A model generated the notes under the pieces. The model was not told the origin of the DNA, ran no database searches, and saw nothing but the letters and a program-made list of their open reading frames with translations. The position numbers were made by a program, and so were the translations under genes. A stretch of DNA of 64,000 nucleotides from Roseitalea sp. Lineage in GTDB: Bacteria; Pseudomonadota; Alphaproteobacteria; Rhizobiales; Rhizobiaceae. Below are positions 45,338 through 54,527 of the stretch, piece by piece (position 1 is the first letter of the stretch; the number at the start of each line of letters is the position of its first letter). Location: positions 62,001 to 126,000 of the forward strand of contig JAEPON010000004.1 of assembly GCA_017642895.1 (NCBI GenBank), given 5' to 3'.

Positions 45338-46819
45338 ATGACGATTTCCGATAGACTTCTGGGCAAACTCTCCGACCCCGGCCTGTTGCAGGCCGCCGGT
45401 TATCTGAACGGCGCATGGATCGCCAAATCCGACAGCGGCAAGACGTTCGATGTCACCAATCCGGCCAATGGCGACACGCTGGCCACCCTGCCGGACATGG
45501 GCGCTGCCGAGACAGCGCGGGCGATCGATGCGGCCCATGCGGCGCAAAAGCAGTGGGCCGCCAAGACCGCCAAGGAGCGGTCGGCCATGCTGCGCAAGCT
45601 CAACGATCTGATGATCGCCCATGTCGACGATCTGGCGATCATCCTGACCTCGGAAATGGGCAAGCCGGTGGGCGAAGCTGGCGGCGAAGTGCGCTACGGC
45701 GCGTCCTATCTTGAATGGTTCGCCGAAGAGGCCAAGCGGATTGATGGCGACGTGCTGCCCGGCCAGCAGGCCGACAAGCGCGTGGTCGTCCTCAAGCAGC
45801 CGGTCGGTGTCGTTGGCATGATCACGCCGTGGAACTTTCCGAACGCCATGCTGGCGCGCAAGATGGCGCCGGCGCTGGCCGTCGGCTGTGCGGTCGTCTC
45901 CAAACCGGCTGCGCAGACGCCCTTGTCAGCGATTGCGATCGCGGTCCTGTGCGAGCGCGTGGGCCTGCCTGCCGGGCTGTTCAACCTGATCGTCGGCACC
46001 AGCGGGTCCGAGGTCGGCAAGGAAATGTGCGCCAATCCCAAGCTGCGCAAGCTGAGCTTCACCGGGTCGACCGAAGTGGGCCGCATCCTGATGCGGCAGG
46101 GTGCCGACCAGATCCTCAAGCTGAGCCTGGAGCTGGGCGGCAATGCGCCGTTCATCGTTTTCGACGATGCCGATCTCGACGCGGCCGCAAAAGGCGCGAT
46201 CCTGTCGAAATACCGCAATGCGGGCCAGACCTGCGTCTGCGCCAACCGCATCTATGTGCAGGACGGCGTTTATGACGCGTTCGCCGAAAAATTCGCGGCC
46301 GAGGCGGCGGCGCTGAAGGGCGGCGACGGGTTCCAGGATGGTGTCGACATGGGGCCGCTGATCGACGAGGCGGGGCTCGCCAAGGTCGAAGATCATGTCG
46401 CCGACGCGCTTTCGAAAGGCGCCGAACTGGTGACGGGCGGCAGCCGGTCGAATGCCGGCGCGCTGTTCTATGAGCCGACCGTCCTGCGCAATGTCACGCG
46501 CGAGATGAAGGTCGCGCGCGAGGAAACCTTCGGACCGGTGGCGCCGCTCTTCCGGTTCGACACGGTCGAGGATGTGATCGAGCAGGCCAACGCCACCGAG
46601 TTCGGCCTTGCCGCCTATTTCTATGCGCGCGACCTGTCGCGTGTCTGGCGGGTGGCCGAAGCGCTCGAGTATGGCATGGTCGGCGTCAATACCGGCATCA
46701 TCTCCAACGAAGGCGCACCATTCGGCGGGGTCAAGCAATCGGGCCTTGGCCGCGAGGGCTCCAAGTACGGCGCCGACGATTATCTGGAAATGAAATATGT
46801 CTGCATGGGCGGTGTCTGA
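45338..46819 (+). CDS. gabD: Succinate-semialdehyde dehydrogenase
   Basis: 493-residue aldehyde dehydrogenase taking the GabT product to succinate. The catalytic Glu is in SLELGGNAPFIVFDDADLD and the catalytic Cys is in NAGQTCVCANRIYVQDGVYD. The C-terminus SNEGAPFGGVKQSGLGREGSKYG (in parts) and EMKYVCMGG are typical of GabD. It begins the base after the gabT stop. Confidence 0.95.
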   Translation: MTISDRLLGKLSDPGLLQAAGYLNGAWIAKSDSGKTFDVTNPANGDTLATLPDMGAAETARAIDAAHAAQKQWAAKTAKERSAMLRKLNDLMIAHVDDLAIILTSEMGKPVGEAGGEVRYGASYLEWFAEEAKRIDGDVLPGQQADKRVVVLKQPVGVVGMITPWNFPNAMLARKMAPALAVGCAVVSKPAAQTPLSAIAIAVLCERVGLPAGLFNLIVGTSGSEVGKEMCANPKLRKLSFTGSTEVGRILMRQGADQILKLSLELGGNAPFIVFDDADLDAAAKGAILSKYRNAGQTCVCANRIYVQDGVYDAFAEKFAAEAAALKGGDGFQDGVDMGPLIDEAGLAKVEDHVADALSKGAELVTGGSRSNAGALFYEPTVLRNVTREMKVAREETFGPVAPLFRFDTVEDVIEQANATEFGLAAYFYARDLSRVWRVAEALEYGMVGVNTGIISNEGAPFGGVKQSGLGREGSKYGADDYLEMKYVCMGGV

Positions 46820-46845
46820 CCCGACCGCAGATCAATGAGTGCGCC

Positions 46846-46870
46846 ACGGCCGGTCAGGCCAACCGGCCGT
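46846..46870. terminator. Hairpin between convergent gabD and nagA
   Basis: Perfect 9-pair stem ACGGCCGGT / ACCGGCCGT with a seven-base loop, overlapping the nagA stop. No T tract. Confidence 0.5.
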
Positions 46871-48005
46871 CCACCACCACGCCTTGAGCGTGCAATTCAT
46901 CTTCAAGCAATGTGATGCTGGCGCGGCGCCCGGGCATGATCAGGCCGAGTTCTCCGCCAAGGCCGAGCGCGTGGGCCACGTTGGTGCTGGCCATCTTGAA
47001 AGCTGCGGCCGGCGAAACGTTCATCATCGCGATCGCATTGCGAACGGCTTCGTCCATGGCCAGATGGGCGCCGGCCAGCGTTCGGTCAGGCCCGCGCAGG
47101 CAGCCCTCATCGAGCCTGACCGGCGTGCCGTAAAGATCGAACGCGGTGACCGTGCCGGCCAGCGTCTTCATCGCGTCGGTGACAAGGCACAGCCGGTTGC
47201 CCATCAGCCGCGCCGCCATCGCCAGGTTCTGCGGGTGAACATGATAGCCGTCGGCAATGATGCCGGCGACCAGCTCGGGCCGCATCAGCGCGCTGCCGAC
47301 GACGCCCGGTTCCCGGCCTGTAATCGGCGATTGGGCGTTGAACAGGTGTGTCACACCGCTGATGCCCGCTTCGATCGCCGTGTCCATGTCGGCCGCTGTC
47401 GCATTGGAATGGCCGGCAAAGACGCGCACGCCCGACCGGACCAGACTTTTGACGAGGCCCACGTCCTGGCATTCAGGCGCCAGCGTGACCAGCACCGTAC
47501 CGGCCGCCTGTCCGATGGCGGTCGTGTCATCGCCAGTCATCGGCCGGATAAAGCGGGGCGGATGGATGCCGGGCCGATCAGGCGACAAGAACGGGCCTTC
47601 CAGATGGATGCCGAGCACGCCGGGGACGCCCTGTTCGAGCGCCTGTTCCGCGGCCGCAATCGCGTGGCGATAGTCCATCTCCGGCGCGGTGATGAAGGTC
47701 GGCAGGATGTGCGCCGTGCCGCCTTTGCGGCCGCCAGCCGCGATGCGGGCGATGGCGTCGGCGGTCGGATCTTCGTTGAACTGGGTGTCGGCGGCGCCGT
47801 TGATCTGCATGTCGATGAAACCCGGCGCGGCAATGTCGGCCTCGACCGTGCCCGGAGGCAAAGGATCGCCGGGCGCGTGCCAGCGGACCTGGGCGATCAT
47901 GCCGTCATCGATGACGATCAGACGATCATGCGTCGGCATGTCAGACAGGCCGTCAAACAGTGTGCGTGCGAACAGCGTCGCAATCGGCTGACCGGTTTCA
48001 GACAA
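46854..48005 (-). CDS. nagA: N-acetylglucosamine-6-phosphate deacetylase
   Basis: 383-residue amidohydrolase releasing acetate from GlcNAc-6-phosphate. Metal and catalytic residues are visible in GIHLEGPFL, FAGHSNATAAD, THLFNAQSPI and LVTDAMKTL (Asp). The start appears to be TTG at 48005, read as Met, with GAGGAA seven bases upstream and an overlap with nagB. Last gene of the amino-sugar operon; the product goes to NagB. Confidence 0.93.
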   Translation of the reverse strand: MSETGQPIATLFARTLFDGLSDMPTHDRLIVIDDGMIAQVRWHAPGDPLPPGTVEADIAAPGFIDMQINGAADTQFNEDPTADAIARIAAGGRKGGTAHILPTFITAPEMDYRHAIAAAEQALEQGVPGVLGIHLEGPFLSPDRPGIHPPRFIRPMTGDDTTAIGQAAGTVLVTLAPECQDVGLVKSLVRSGVRVFAGHSNATAADMDTAIEAGISGVTHLFNAQSPITGREPGVVGSALMRPELVAGIIADGYHVHPQNLAMAARLMGNRLCLVTDAMKTLAGTVTAFDLYGTPVRLDEGCLRGPDRTLAGAHLAMDEAVRNAIAMMNVSPAAAFKMASTNVAHALGLGGELGLIMPGRRASITLLEDELHAQGVVVDGRLA

Positions 48006-48780
48006 GCACGGGTTCCTCGCCGTCGGGATGGATTTCCTGGTAATAGTCGATCAGTTCGAGGCCGGCGGCGGCGTGGCCGTCGACGATCACCGTCGCCCTG
48101 GCATGCAGTTGTAGCGCGGTGGCCGGGCAGTCGGCGCCCAGCGGGCCTTCGATCATGCGGGCGACGGCGCCGGCCTTGGCCGCGCCGGTGGCGACCAGCA
48201 CGCAATGGCGCGCTTCGAGAATGTTGGCGATACCCATGGTGATCGCGTGGCGTGGCACGTCTTCGGGCTTTGCGAAGAATGCCGCGTTTGCCTGCCGCGT
48301 GCTCCGCGTCAACGTCTTGATCCGCGTGCGGGCGCCCAGGCTTGATGTCGGCTCGTTGAAGCCGATATGGCCGTTGCGGCCGATGCCGAGAAGCTGGATG
48401 TCGATCCCGCCCGCCGCCGCGATGGCCGCGTCATAGCGCTGTGCTTCGACGTGCGGATCGGGCGCATCACCTTGCGGCAGGTGACAGGCGCCGACGTCGA
48501 TATCAACATGGTCGAACAGGAGCCGGTGCATCGTCCGCCGGTAGGATTGGGGATGGTCCGGCGACAGGCCGACATATTCGTCGAGATTGAACGTCGTTGC
48601 GCCTGAAAACGAGATCGCGCCGGTGCGGAAACGCGCGACGAGATCGGCATAGACCGGTTCCATGGTCGACCCGGTCGCAAGGCCCAGCACCGGCCGGTCG
48701 CCGACATTGAGACAATCGGCGACAAGACCGGCGGCGCGTGTTGCCGCCCGTTCGGCGGTGGGGACGACGAGCACCTTCAT
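47998..48780 (-). CDS. nagB: Glucosamine-6-phosphate deaminase
   Basis: 260-residue enzyme converting GlcN-6-phosphate to fructose-6-phosphate and ammonia. LGLATGSTMEPVYADL, FNLDEYVGL (Asp), GIGRNGHIGFNEP (His) and TMGIANILEARH are the NagB motifs. ATG at 48780 leaves a single-base gap after the ABC ATPase stop. Confidence 0.95.
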   Translation of the reverse strand: MKVLVVPTAERAATRAAGLVADCLNVGDRPVLGLATGSTMEPVYADLVARFRTGAISFSGATTFNLDEYVGLSPDHPQSYRRTMHRLLFDHVDIDVGACHLPQGDAPDPHVEAQRYDAAIAAAGGIDIQLLGIGRNGHIGFNEPTSSLGARTRIKTLTRSTRQANAAFFAKPEDVPRHAITMGIANILEARHCVLVATGAAKAGAVARMIEGPLGADCPATALQLHARATVIVDGHAAAGLELIDYYQEIHPDGEEPVLV

Positions 48781-48781
48781 C

Positions 48782-49873
48782 TCAGATGCGCACTCCCGCT
48801 TCGGTGAACAGATAGGACGTGCCGTCGGAAATGCGGAACCTGACCGTGTCCCCCGGTGCGGGATGAACGCCGCGGGGCAGTTCGGCGACGATCGATGCAT
48901 CACGGCTTGCGGCGTTGTACAAGAAGACGTTGCTGCCCAGATCCTCGACGATCTCGCAGGTGAGCGCGATGTCCGAGGTCTCGCCTTCCATTGTCCAAAT
49001 CAAATCCTCAGGCCGGACGCCGAAAACCGCTTCGCCGGGCAGGGCGGCGTGTGGGTCGCGGAGCGGTGCCCTGTATCCCTTCAGCCCCAGCGAAGGCACA
49101 TCGACCAGCGCATGGCCGGCGCCATCACCGCCTTGGACCATGGCCGGCACCAAATTCATACGCGGCGAGCCGATGAAGCCGGCGACGAATGTGCTGTCGG
49201 GATCGGCATAGAGTTCGGAGGGCGTGCCGACCTGTTCGATGCGGCCGTCGCGCAGCACGACGATGCGGGTTGCCAGCGTCATCGCCTCGACCTGGTCGTG
49301 GGTGACATAGATCATCGTGGCGCCCAGTTCGCGGTGCAGTTTGGCGATCTCCAGCCGCATCTGCACACGCAGTTCGGCGTCGAGGTTGGAGAGCGGTTCG
49401 TCGAACAAGAACACCTTGGGATCGCGCACGATCGTGCGTCCGATGGCCACGCGCTGACGCTGGCCTCCGGAAAGCTGCCTGGGTTTGCGGTCGAGATAGT
49501 CCTCCAGTTGCAGGGTACGCGCGGCGGTGAGCACCTGCCGTTCGCGCTCGGCCTTCGGCATGCCCGCCATTTCCAGGCCGAACGCCATGTTCTCGCGTAC
49601 CGTCATGTGCGGATAAAGCGCATAGGTCTGGAACACCATGGCGACGCCGCGATCGGACGGCTCCTTGCCCGTCACATCGGTGCCATCGATCAGGATCTGG
49701 CCGTCTGACGGGATCTCAAGGCCGGCAACCATGCGCAGCAGCGTTGACTTGCCGCAGCCGGACGGGCCGACGATCACCATGAACTCGCCGTTCTCGACGG
49801 TCAGGTCGAGCGGTTCGATCACCCGGACGCTGCCGAACGATTTGCTGACATTGCGCAGTTCGGTGACTGCCAT
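48782..49873 (-). CDS. CUT1 ABC transporter ATP-binding protein of the amino-sugar operon
   Basis: 363-residue UgpC-type ATPase. [52 protein letters not shown] and [10 protein letters not shown] are all intact, with a TOBE-like C-terminus ([10 protein letters not shown]). ATG at 49873 is chosen over 49888 for its spacing to a GGAG. Serves the permeases encoded just upstream. Confidence 0.94.
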   Translation of the reverse strand: MAVTELRNVSKSFGSVRVIEPLDLTVENGEFMVIVGPSGCGKSTLLRMVAGLEIPSDGQILIDGTDVTGKEPSDRGVAMVFQTYALYPHMTVRENMAFGLEMAGMPKAERERQVLTAARTLQLEDYLDRKPRQLSGGQRQRVAIGRTIVRDPKVFLFDEPLSNLDAELRVQMRLEIAKLHRELGATMIYVTHDQVEAMTLATRIVVLRDGRIEQVGTPSELYADPDSTFVAGFIGSPRMNLVPAMVQGGDGAGHALVDVPSLGLKGYRAPLRDPHAALPGEAVFGVRPEDLIWTMEGETSDIALTCEIVEDLGSNVFLYNAASRDASIVAELPRGVHPAPGDTVRFRISDGTSYLFTEAGVRI

Positions 49874-49894
49874 CTTGCTACTCCGCACAGGGCA

Positions 49895-50722
49895 TTATTT
49901 GACTGCGCCTTCGGTCAGGCCGGTGACGAACCAGCGCCCGATCAGCGCGAAGACGATGACGACGGGCAGGATGGCAAGGCTCGCGCCCGCCAGAAGCAGG
50001 CCCCAATCGACCTGATACTGGCCGATAATGCCCGAAAAGCCGACAGGGATGGTGCGCTTGGCGTCCGACAGGATCATCACCGAGGCGAACACATATTCTG
50101 TCCACGATGTGACGAAGGCGAAGATGGCGACGGCGGCGATGCCCGGCGCGGTGAGGGGAATCATGATGCGTCGCAGCACGGTCAAGGGCGGACCGCCGTC
50201 GAGCCGGGCCGCTTCCTCGATCTCGCGCGGGATCGAGCCGAAGAAGGACCGCAGCATCCAGATCGCGAAGGGCAGGGCAAAGGCGACATTGACGATGATC
50301 AGCGCAAGGCGCGTGTCGACCAGGCCGGCCTTGGCGAACATGGTGAAGAGCGGGATCAGAACGACGATCGAGGGAAAGGCATAGGCGAGCAGGATGACCC
50401 TGTACCAGGTTTCGCGCCCGCGGAATTCGAGCCGGAAGAAGGCATACCCCGCCGGGATCGCCAGCAGCAGCGTCAGAACGGCGGACAAGCCGGAGACGAA
50501 CAGCGAGTTGACCAGATAGGTGCCATAGTCCGACGAGGACAAAAGCTTGTCGTAATGCTGCCAGGTGAATGATTGCGGAAACATCGTCGGCACGCGGGCG
50601 ATGATCTCCCGTGGCAGTTTGAACGAGCCCGAAACCACCCACCAGAAGGGCAGGCCGACGAGCGCGACGAAAAAGCCCAGCCCGGCGGCCAATGCAAGAT
50701 TCCATCCAAGCGTGCGCTTCAT
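49895..50722 (-). CDS. CUT1 ABC transporter permease, MalG type
   Basis: 275 residues with six expected membrane segments. Coupling loop IPREIEEAARLDGGPPLTVLRRIMIPL; C-terminus WFVTGLTEGAVK typical of the family. Overlaps the upstream permease gene. Confidence 0.93.
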   Translation of the reverse strand: MKRTLGWNLALAAGLGFFVALVGLPFWWVVSGSFKLPREIIARVPTMFPQSFTWQHYDKLLSSSDYGTYLVNSLFVSGLSAVLTLLLAIPAGYAFFRLEFRGRETWYRVILLAYAFPSIVVLIPLFTMFAKAGLVDTRLALIIVNVAFALPFAIWMLRSFFGSIPREIEEAARLDGGPPLTVLRRIMIPLTAPGIAAVAIFAFVTSWTEYVFASVMILSDAKRTIPVGFSGIIGQYQVDWGLLLAGASLAILPVVIVFALIGRWFVTGLTEGAVK

Positions 50723-51594
50723 CGCTCGTCTCCCGACCGGGCCAGCGACCGCGTTGCGACGATGGCGAAGGTCATCAGTAACAGCGTTGAAAGGACCGCG
50801 ATGGTCGCCGCTTCGCTCATCCGGTAGCTGCGGAAGGCGGTTTCATAGATCAGGACGGGCAGTGTGCGCGTGCCGCCGGCCGGGCCGCCCTGCGTCATCA
50901 GCCAGATGATGTCGAACACGTTGAATGACAGGAGCGTTCCGATGATCAGGAGCACCGTCAAGGTGGGCGCCAGAAGCGGCCAGGTGATGCGGGTGAAGCG
51001 CCGGACCGGACCCGCGCCGTCGATGCGCGCGGCCTCGTAGAGTTCCGATGGTATCCGGGTCAGTCCGGCCAGCATCATCAGGGCGATGAACGGGAACCAG
51101 CGCCAGGAGTTGATGAAGACCAGTGTCGCGAACGCGCTCTCGGGGGTGGCGAAGAAGCCGACCGGCCGGTCGGTGATGCCGGCCTGCATCATCAGCGGAT
51201 TGATCATGCCGCCCGACGTCGAGAACAGCCAGCGCCAGATCATGACGACGACGACCGTGGGCACGATCCATGTCAGGATGATCCAGGTGCGCGCGATGCG
51301 CACGCCCGGGAACTTCTGGTGCAGGATGAGCGCGGCGGCCAGCGCCAGGAGCGTCTGTAGCGCCGCATTGGCGAGAACCCAGACAAGGCTGAGGCCCGCT
51401 GAATCCCAAAAGGCCCCGCTTGTCAGGATGAAGCGGTAGTTCTCAAAGCCGACCCAGGTGCCGCTTGTGCCGACACCGCGCACATTCTGAAGGCTGAGAA
51501 GAAAGGCCGACACCAGCGGCCATGCGAGGATGGCCGCCAGAAACAGAAGCGCCGGGGCGACGAACGCGAGCGCGAGGATCGGGTTGCGTGCCAC
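50719..51594 (-). CDS. CUT1 ABC transporter permease, MalF type
   Basis: 291 residues. Segment 1 near 8-29, coupling loop IPSELYEAARIDGAGPVRRFTRITWPL. The start is GTG, with GGGGTCC upstream, 15 bases after the binding-protein stop. GlcNAc-type or other amino-sugar uptake is inferred from nagA and nagB. Confidence 0.92.
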   Translation of the reverse strand: MARNPILALAFVAPALLFLAAILAWPLVSAFLLSLQNVRGVGTSGTWVGFENYRFILTSGAFWDSAGLSLVWVLANAALQTLLALAAALILHQKFPGVRIARTWIILTWIVPTVVVVMIWRWLFSTSGGMINPLMMQAGITDRPVGFFATPESAFATLVFINSWRWFPFIALMMLAGLTRIPSELYEAARIDGAGPVRRFTRITWPLLAPTLTVLLIIGTLLSFNVFDIIWLMTQGGPAGGTRTLPVLIYETAFRSYRMSEAATIAVLSTLLLMTFAIVATRSLARSGDER

Positions 51595-51609
51595 GGCGCG
51601 GACCCCAGG

Positions 51610-52890
51610 TTAGCGCGAGAGGTCTTCCATGCGCGCCTGGCCGGCGGTGACCGCCTCTGCCGGCTCCATGTCGCTGACGACGACGCTCTGGAGGGTTTCG
51701 GCGAGGACGTTCTGCGCCGAGATCGCGGCGATCGCCGGGAACACACGGCCGGAGGTGAAGCCGAACAGCCTGCCGTTCTGGCCGTTGGCGATGACCGTTT
51801 CGATCTGGTCGCGATATTCCTGTACGACCGGATCGTTCCAGAACGATTCAGCTTCGGCCCCATCGGCGGTCACCGGCATGAACAGGCCCGGCTCCATGTT
51901 CAGGAAGCGGCCGTAGTTTTCCGGCTCCAGCAGGAAGCGGATGAAGGCCTTGGAGGCCTCGCGCTCGGCATCTTCCTGCGACAGGAGCATCACCGCATTG
52001 GCATAGGCGATGGTGGCGTTGTCGTCCGAGCCGTCCCTGGTCGGGATGGCGGCAACGCCAAGATCGGCGGCGTCGCCTTCGGCCTGGTTTTCATAGGTCG
52101 AGATCACGGTGAACTGCATGACCATGCCACAGCTTGCGGACGCAAAGCACGCCTCCGCTTCGCCCCAGGTCCAGGAGGTGGCGTCGGGCGGCGAGAATTC
52201 CATCATCGAATTGTAGAAGTCGTAGGCGGCCACCGTTTCGGGATTGTCGAACCGCAACGTGCCGTCCGCATTGTAGAGTTCGGACGCGCCGCCATTGACC
52301 ATGACCGAGTAGACGGTCTGGTCGGTGTAAAGCTGTTTGTTGGCGGGCAGGCCCATGCCGAACCGGCCGTCTGCGGTCAGCGTCTCGGCAGCCGCGCGCC
52401 ACTCGTCCCAGCTTGTCGGCACTGAAATGCCGGCTTCCTCGAACACGCTTTTGCGATACCACAGGTTCAGCGTCATGTTGTAGAGCGGCACGGCCCAAAC
52501 GCCATCGTCATAGCTGTAGGCCTCAACGGTGCTGTCGACGAAGTCATGGTCGGCATCGAGCTCCGACACGAAGTCGGCGACCGAGGTCAGCGCGCCCATC
52601 TCTTTGAGGATCGGCGCGAAATCGGGAATGGCGAACAGCATGTCCGGCCCGGTCCCGGTGGCAAGCGCGGCGGGCGCCTTGGCATAGATCTCGCCCCAGT
52701 TCTGCGGCTCCTGGCTGACCGTGATGTCGGGGTTTGCGGCATTGAACTCGTCGATCAGCATCTGGATGCGCTCGACGCGGTGTGGCGGCTGCTCCATGTG
52801 CCAGAGCGTGACGTCGACAGGCGCGGCGAACGCCTGTGCGGGGATGGCAAGCATCGAACCTGCCAGGAGCATTCTCATCGGGGTCTTCAT
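51610..52890 (-). CDS. Extracellular solute-binding protein, family 1, probable amino-sugar binder
   Basis: 426 residues. Signal peptide KTPMRMLLAGSMLAIPAQAFA (cleavage near 22), then VDVTLWHMEQPPHRVERIQMLIDEFN, VWAVPLYNMTLNLWYRKSVFEEAG and FASASCGMVMQFTVIS. Family-1 binding proteins of this length bind mono- or oligosaccharides; GlcNAc or chitobiose is inferred from the operon. ATG at 52890 follows GGGAGGGAAAAG. Confidence 0.92.
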   Translation of the reverse strand: MKTPMRMLLAGSMLAIPAQAFAAPVDVTLWHMEQPPHRVERIQMLIDEFNAANPDITVSQEPQNWGEIYAKAPAALATGTGPDMLFAIPDFAPILKEMGALTSVADFVSELDADHDFVDSTVEAYSYDDGVWAVPLYNMTLNLWYRKSVFEEAGISVPTSWDEWRAAAETLTADGRFGMGLPANKQLYTDQTVYSVMVNGGASELYNADGTLRFDNPETVAAYDFYNSMMEFSPPDATSWTWGEAEACFASASCGMVMQFTVISTYENQAEGDAADLGVAAIPTRDGSDDNATIAYANAVMLLSQEDAEREASKAFIRFLLEPENYGRFLNMEPGLFMPVTADGAEAESFWNDPVVQEYRDQIETVIANGQNGRLFGFTSGRVFPAIAAISAQNVLAETLQSVVVSDMEPAEAVTAGQARMEDLSR

Positions 52891-52930
52891 GACTTTTCCC
52901 TCCCTGTTGGGGTCATGGTTCGGCGGTCGT

Positions 52931-53659
52931 CTACAGGTGCCGGTTGCGCGGGGCATAGCGCTCAACCAGCGCTCTGTTGTTCTCCTTCGCGCCGGGCATA
53001 TTGGCGCTCCGGTAGATCGGCGGTGTGCCGTCCTCGGCCAGCCGGTGCGCGGCCTGGGCGAAAATGGCGTTGATGATGGCCGCGCCGATGACGGTCGAGG
53101 CCGGCCCGGACCTGAGCTCGGTTCCCGGCAGTTCGACGATCGCGTCGCCGGCGGGCGTCCCATTGTCGATGACGATGTCGGCGATGTCGGCCAGCTTCTC
53201 GCCGCCGTCGGCCGCCGCGGTCGAATAGGCGAGCGAGGTGATGGCGATCACCGTGCAGCCGATCCGCTTTCCGATGCGGGCCGCTTCCAGCGGGGCAGCG
53301 TTGACGCCGGAATTGGAGACAACGATCAGCACATCGTTGCGCGTGATGTCGTAGCGATCGAGAATCGGGCCGACAATGCCGTCGGTGCGCTCCATGATGG
53401 TCGAGGCAATGGCGCCCTCGTGGACCATGATGCTTGATGCAAGGATCGGCACGGCCAGCGCCAGGCCGCCGGCGCGATAGTGCACCTCTTCAGCCAGCAT
53501 GTGGGAATGGCCCGTGCCGAACACATAGACCAGATTGTCGCCCTGGGCGGCGTCGACGACCGCGTCGGCAGCGGCGGCCATGGACGTGTTTTCGTGAATC
53601 TTCAGCGCGGTCAGCCGCTCGCAAAGGCCATCAAGATAGGCGTGGGCCACATCGTTCAC
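52931..53659 (-). CDS. SIS-domain protein (UPF0309-like)
   Basis: 242 residues with one sugar-isomerase domain. VFGTGHSHMLAEEVHYRAGG and VVSNSGVNAAPLEAARIGKRIGCTVIAITS form the phosphosugar pocket; the C-terminus KENNRALVERYAPRNRHL is family-typical. Starts at GTG overlapping the gntR stop. Proteins of this type accompany GntR-controlled amino-sugar genes; an isomerase, an etherase-like enzyme or a phosphosugar sensor are all possible. Confidence 0.84.
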   Translation of the reverse strand: MNDVAHAYLDGLCERLTALKIHENTSMAAAADAVVDAAQGDNLVYVFGTGHSHMLAEEVHYRAGGLALAVPILASSIMVHEGAIASTIMERTDGIVGPILDRYDITRNDVLIVVSNSGVNAAPLEAARIGKRIGCTVIAITSLAYSTAAADGGEKLADIADIVIDNGTPAGDAIVELPGTELRSGPASTVIGAAIINAIFAQAAHRLAEDGTPPIYRSANMPGAKENNRALVERYAPRNRHL

Positions 53660-54396
53660 GCGCTTGTCTCCGAAGAAATGGTCAGTTGGACTTTCATCAC
53701 AAAGGCGTCCCCGCGATAGGTGGAGCGAACGAACTCGAACGGGCGTCCGGCCGTGTCGCGCGTCAATCGCGTCTGCCGGAGCACGGGCGCGCCCGGCTCG
53801 ATGTCCAGTGTCAGTGCGATGGACGTATCGGCCAGCGCCGCCTCGATCGTCTGCTCGGCCATCGCCGCCACGATGTCGAAGTGCCGCCGCAGGCTCGTAT
53901 AGAGCGAGGTGTTGGCGAAATTGGCCTTCGACAACAGGTCCGGCGCGCGGCCCGCGTCGATCTCGGTGCGTTCGAATGCGACCGGTGTTCCGTCAGCGAG
54001 GCGTACACGGGTGAGTTTGTACACCTCGCTGCCGGGTCCCAGTGCAAGCGCACGCGCCGCTTCGGCGGTGGCCGCGCACCGTTCGGCTTCAACGACGATG
54101 CTGGATGTCGCGCGGCCCTGCCGCTCCATGTCTTCGCTGAATCCCGAAAGGGCGGAGAGTTCCTGTTGAATGACGGGTTGTCCGACAAAGGTGCCGTGGC
54201 CGATGCGGGTCTCCAGCATGCCGCGGCTGGCGAGCTGCTGCAGCGCCTTGCGCGCGGTCATGCGGCTGATGCCCATTTTTTCCGCCATCGCCCGCTCGGA
54301 CGGGATCTGGTCGCCGGTCTTCAGGCGTCCCGACATGATGTCGGCCTCGAGGTCCGAGGCAATCTGTCGATAACGGGCCGGGCTGGGCGCGGACAT
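53656..54396 (-). CDS. GntR/HutC-family regulator with UTRA domain (NagR-like)
   Basis: 246 residues. wHTH at about 5-70 (LKTGDQIPSERAMAEKMGISRMTARKALQQLASRGML) and a UTRA ligand domain (about 95-240; YKLTRVRLADGTPVAFERTEID). NagR/DasR/YvoA relatives bind GlcN-6-P or GlcNAc-6-P. First gene of the operon that ends with nagB and nagA. A matching palindrome lies 49 bases upstream. ATG follows AAGGAG. Confidence 0.92.
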   Translation of the reverse strand: MSAPSPARYRQIASDLEADIMSGRLKTGDQIPSERAMAEKMGISRMTARKALQQLASRGMLETRIGHGTFVGQPVIQQELSALSGFSEDMERQGRATSSIVVEAERCAATAEAARALALGPGSEVYKLTRVRLADGTPVAFERTEIDAGRAPDLLSKANFANTSLYTSLRRHFDIVAAMAEQTIEAALADTSIALTLDIEPGAPVLRQTRLTRDTAGRPFEFVRSTYRGDAFVMKVQLTISSETSA

Positions 54397-54423
54397 GCGA
54401 GGGCGGCTCCTTAAGCCGATGCC

Positions 54424-54456
54424 GGACTATACCACTTGCCAAAATGGTATATACCA
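54424..54456 (-). promoter_or_regulatory. GntR/NagR-type operator
   Basis: Perfect palindrome TGGTATATACCA at 54445-54456, with a second partial copy (TGGTATAGTCC on the - strand) at 54424-54434. NagR, YvoA and DasR sites have the related form TGGTNNANACCA. It sits between the kinase gene and gntR, at the expected promoter of the amino-sugar operon. Confidence 0.75.
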
Positions 54457-54527
54457 ATTGAGCGGATGGCAAGACCGTTCCTGCCGCGACCGTTTCGGTG
54501 CGCGACGGGCACTGTATGTGGCGCGCT

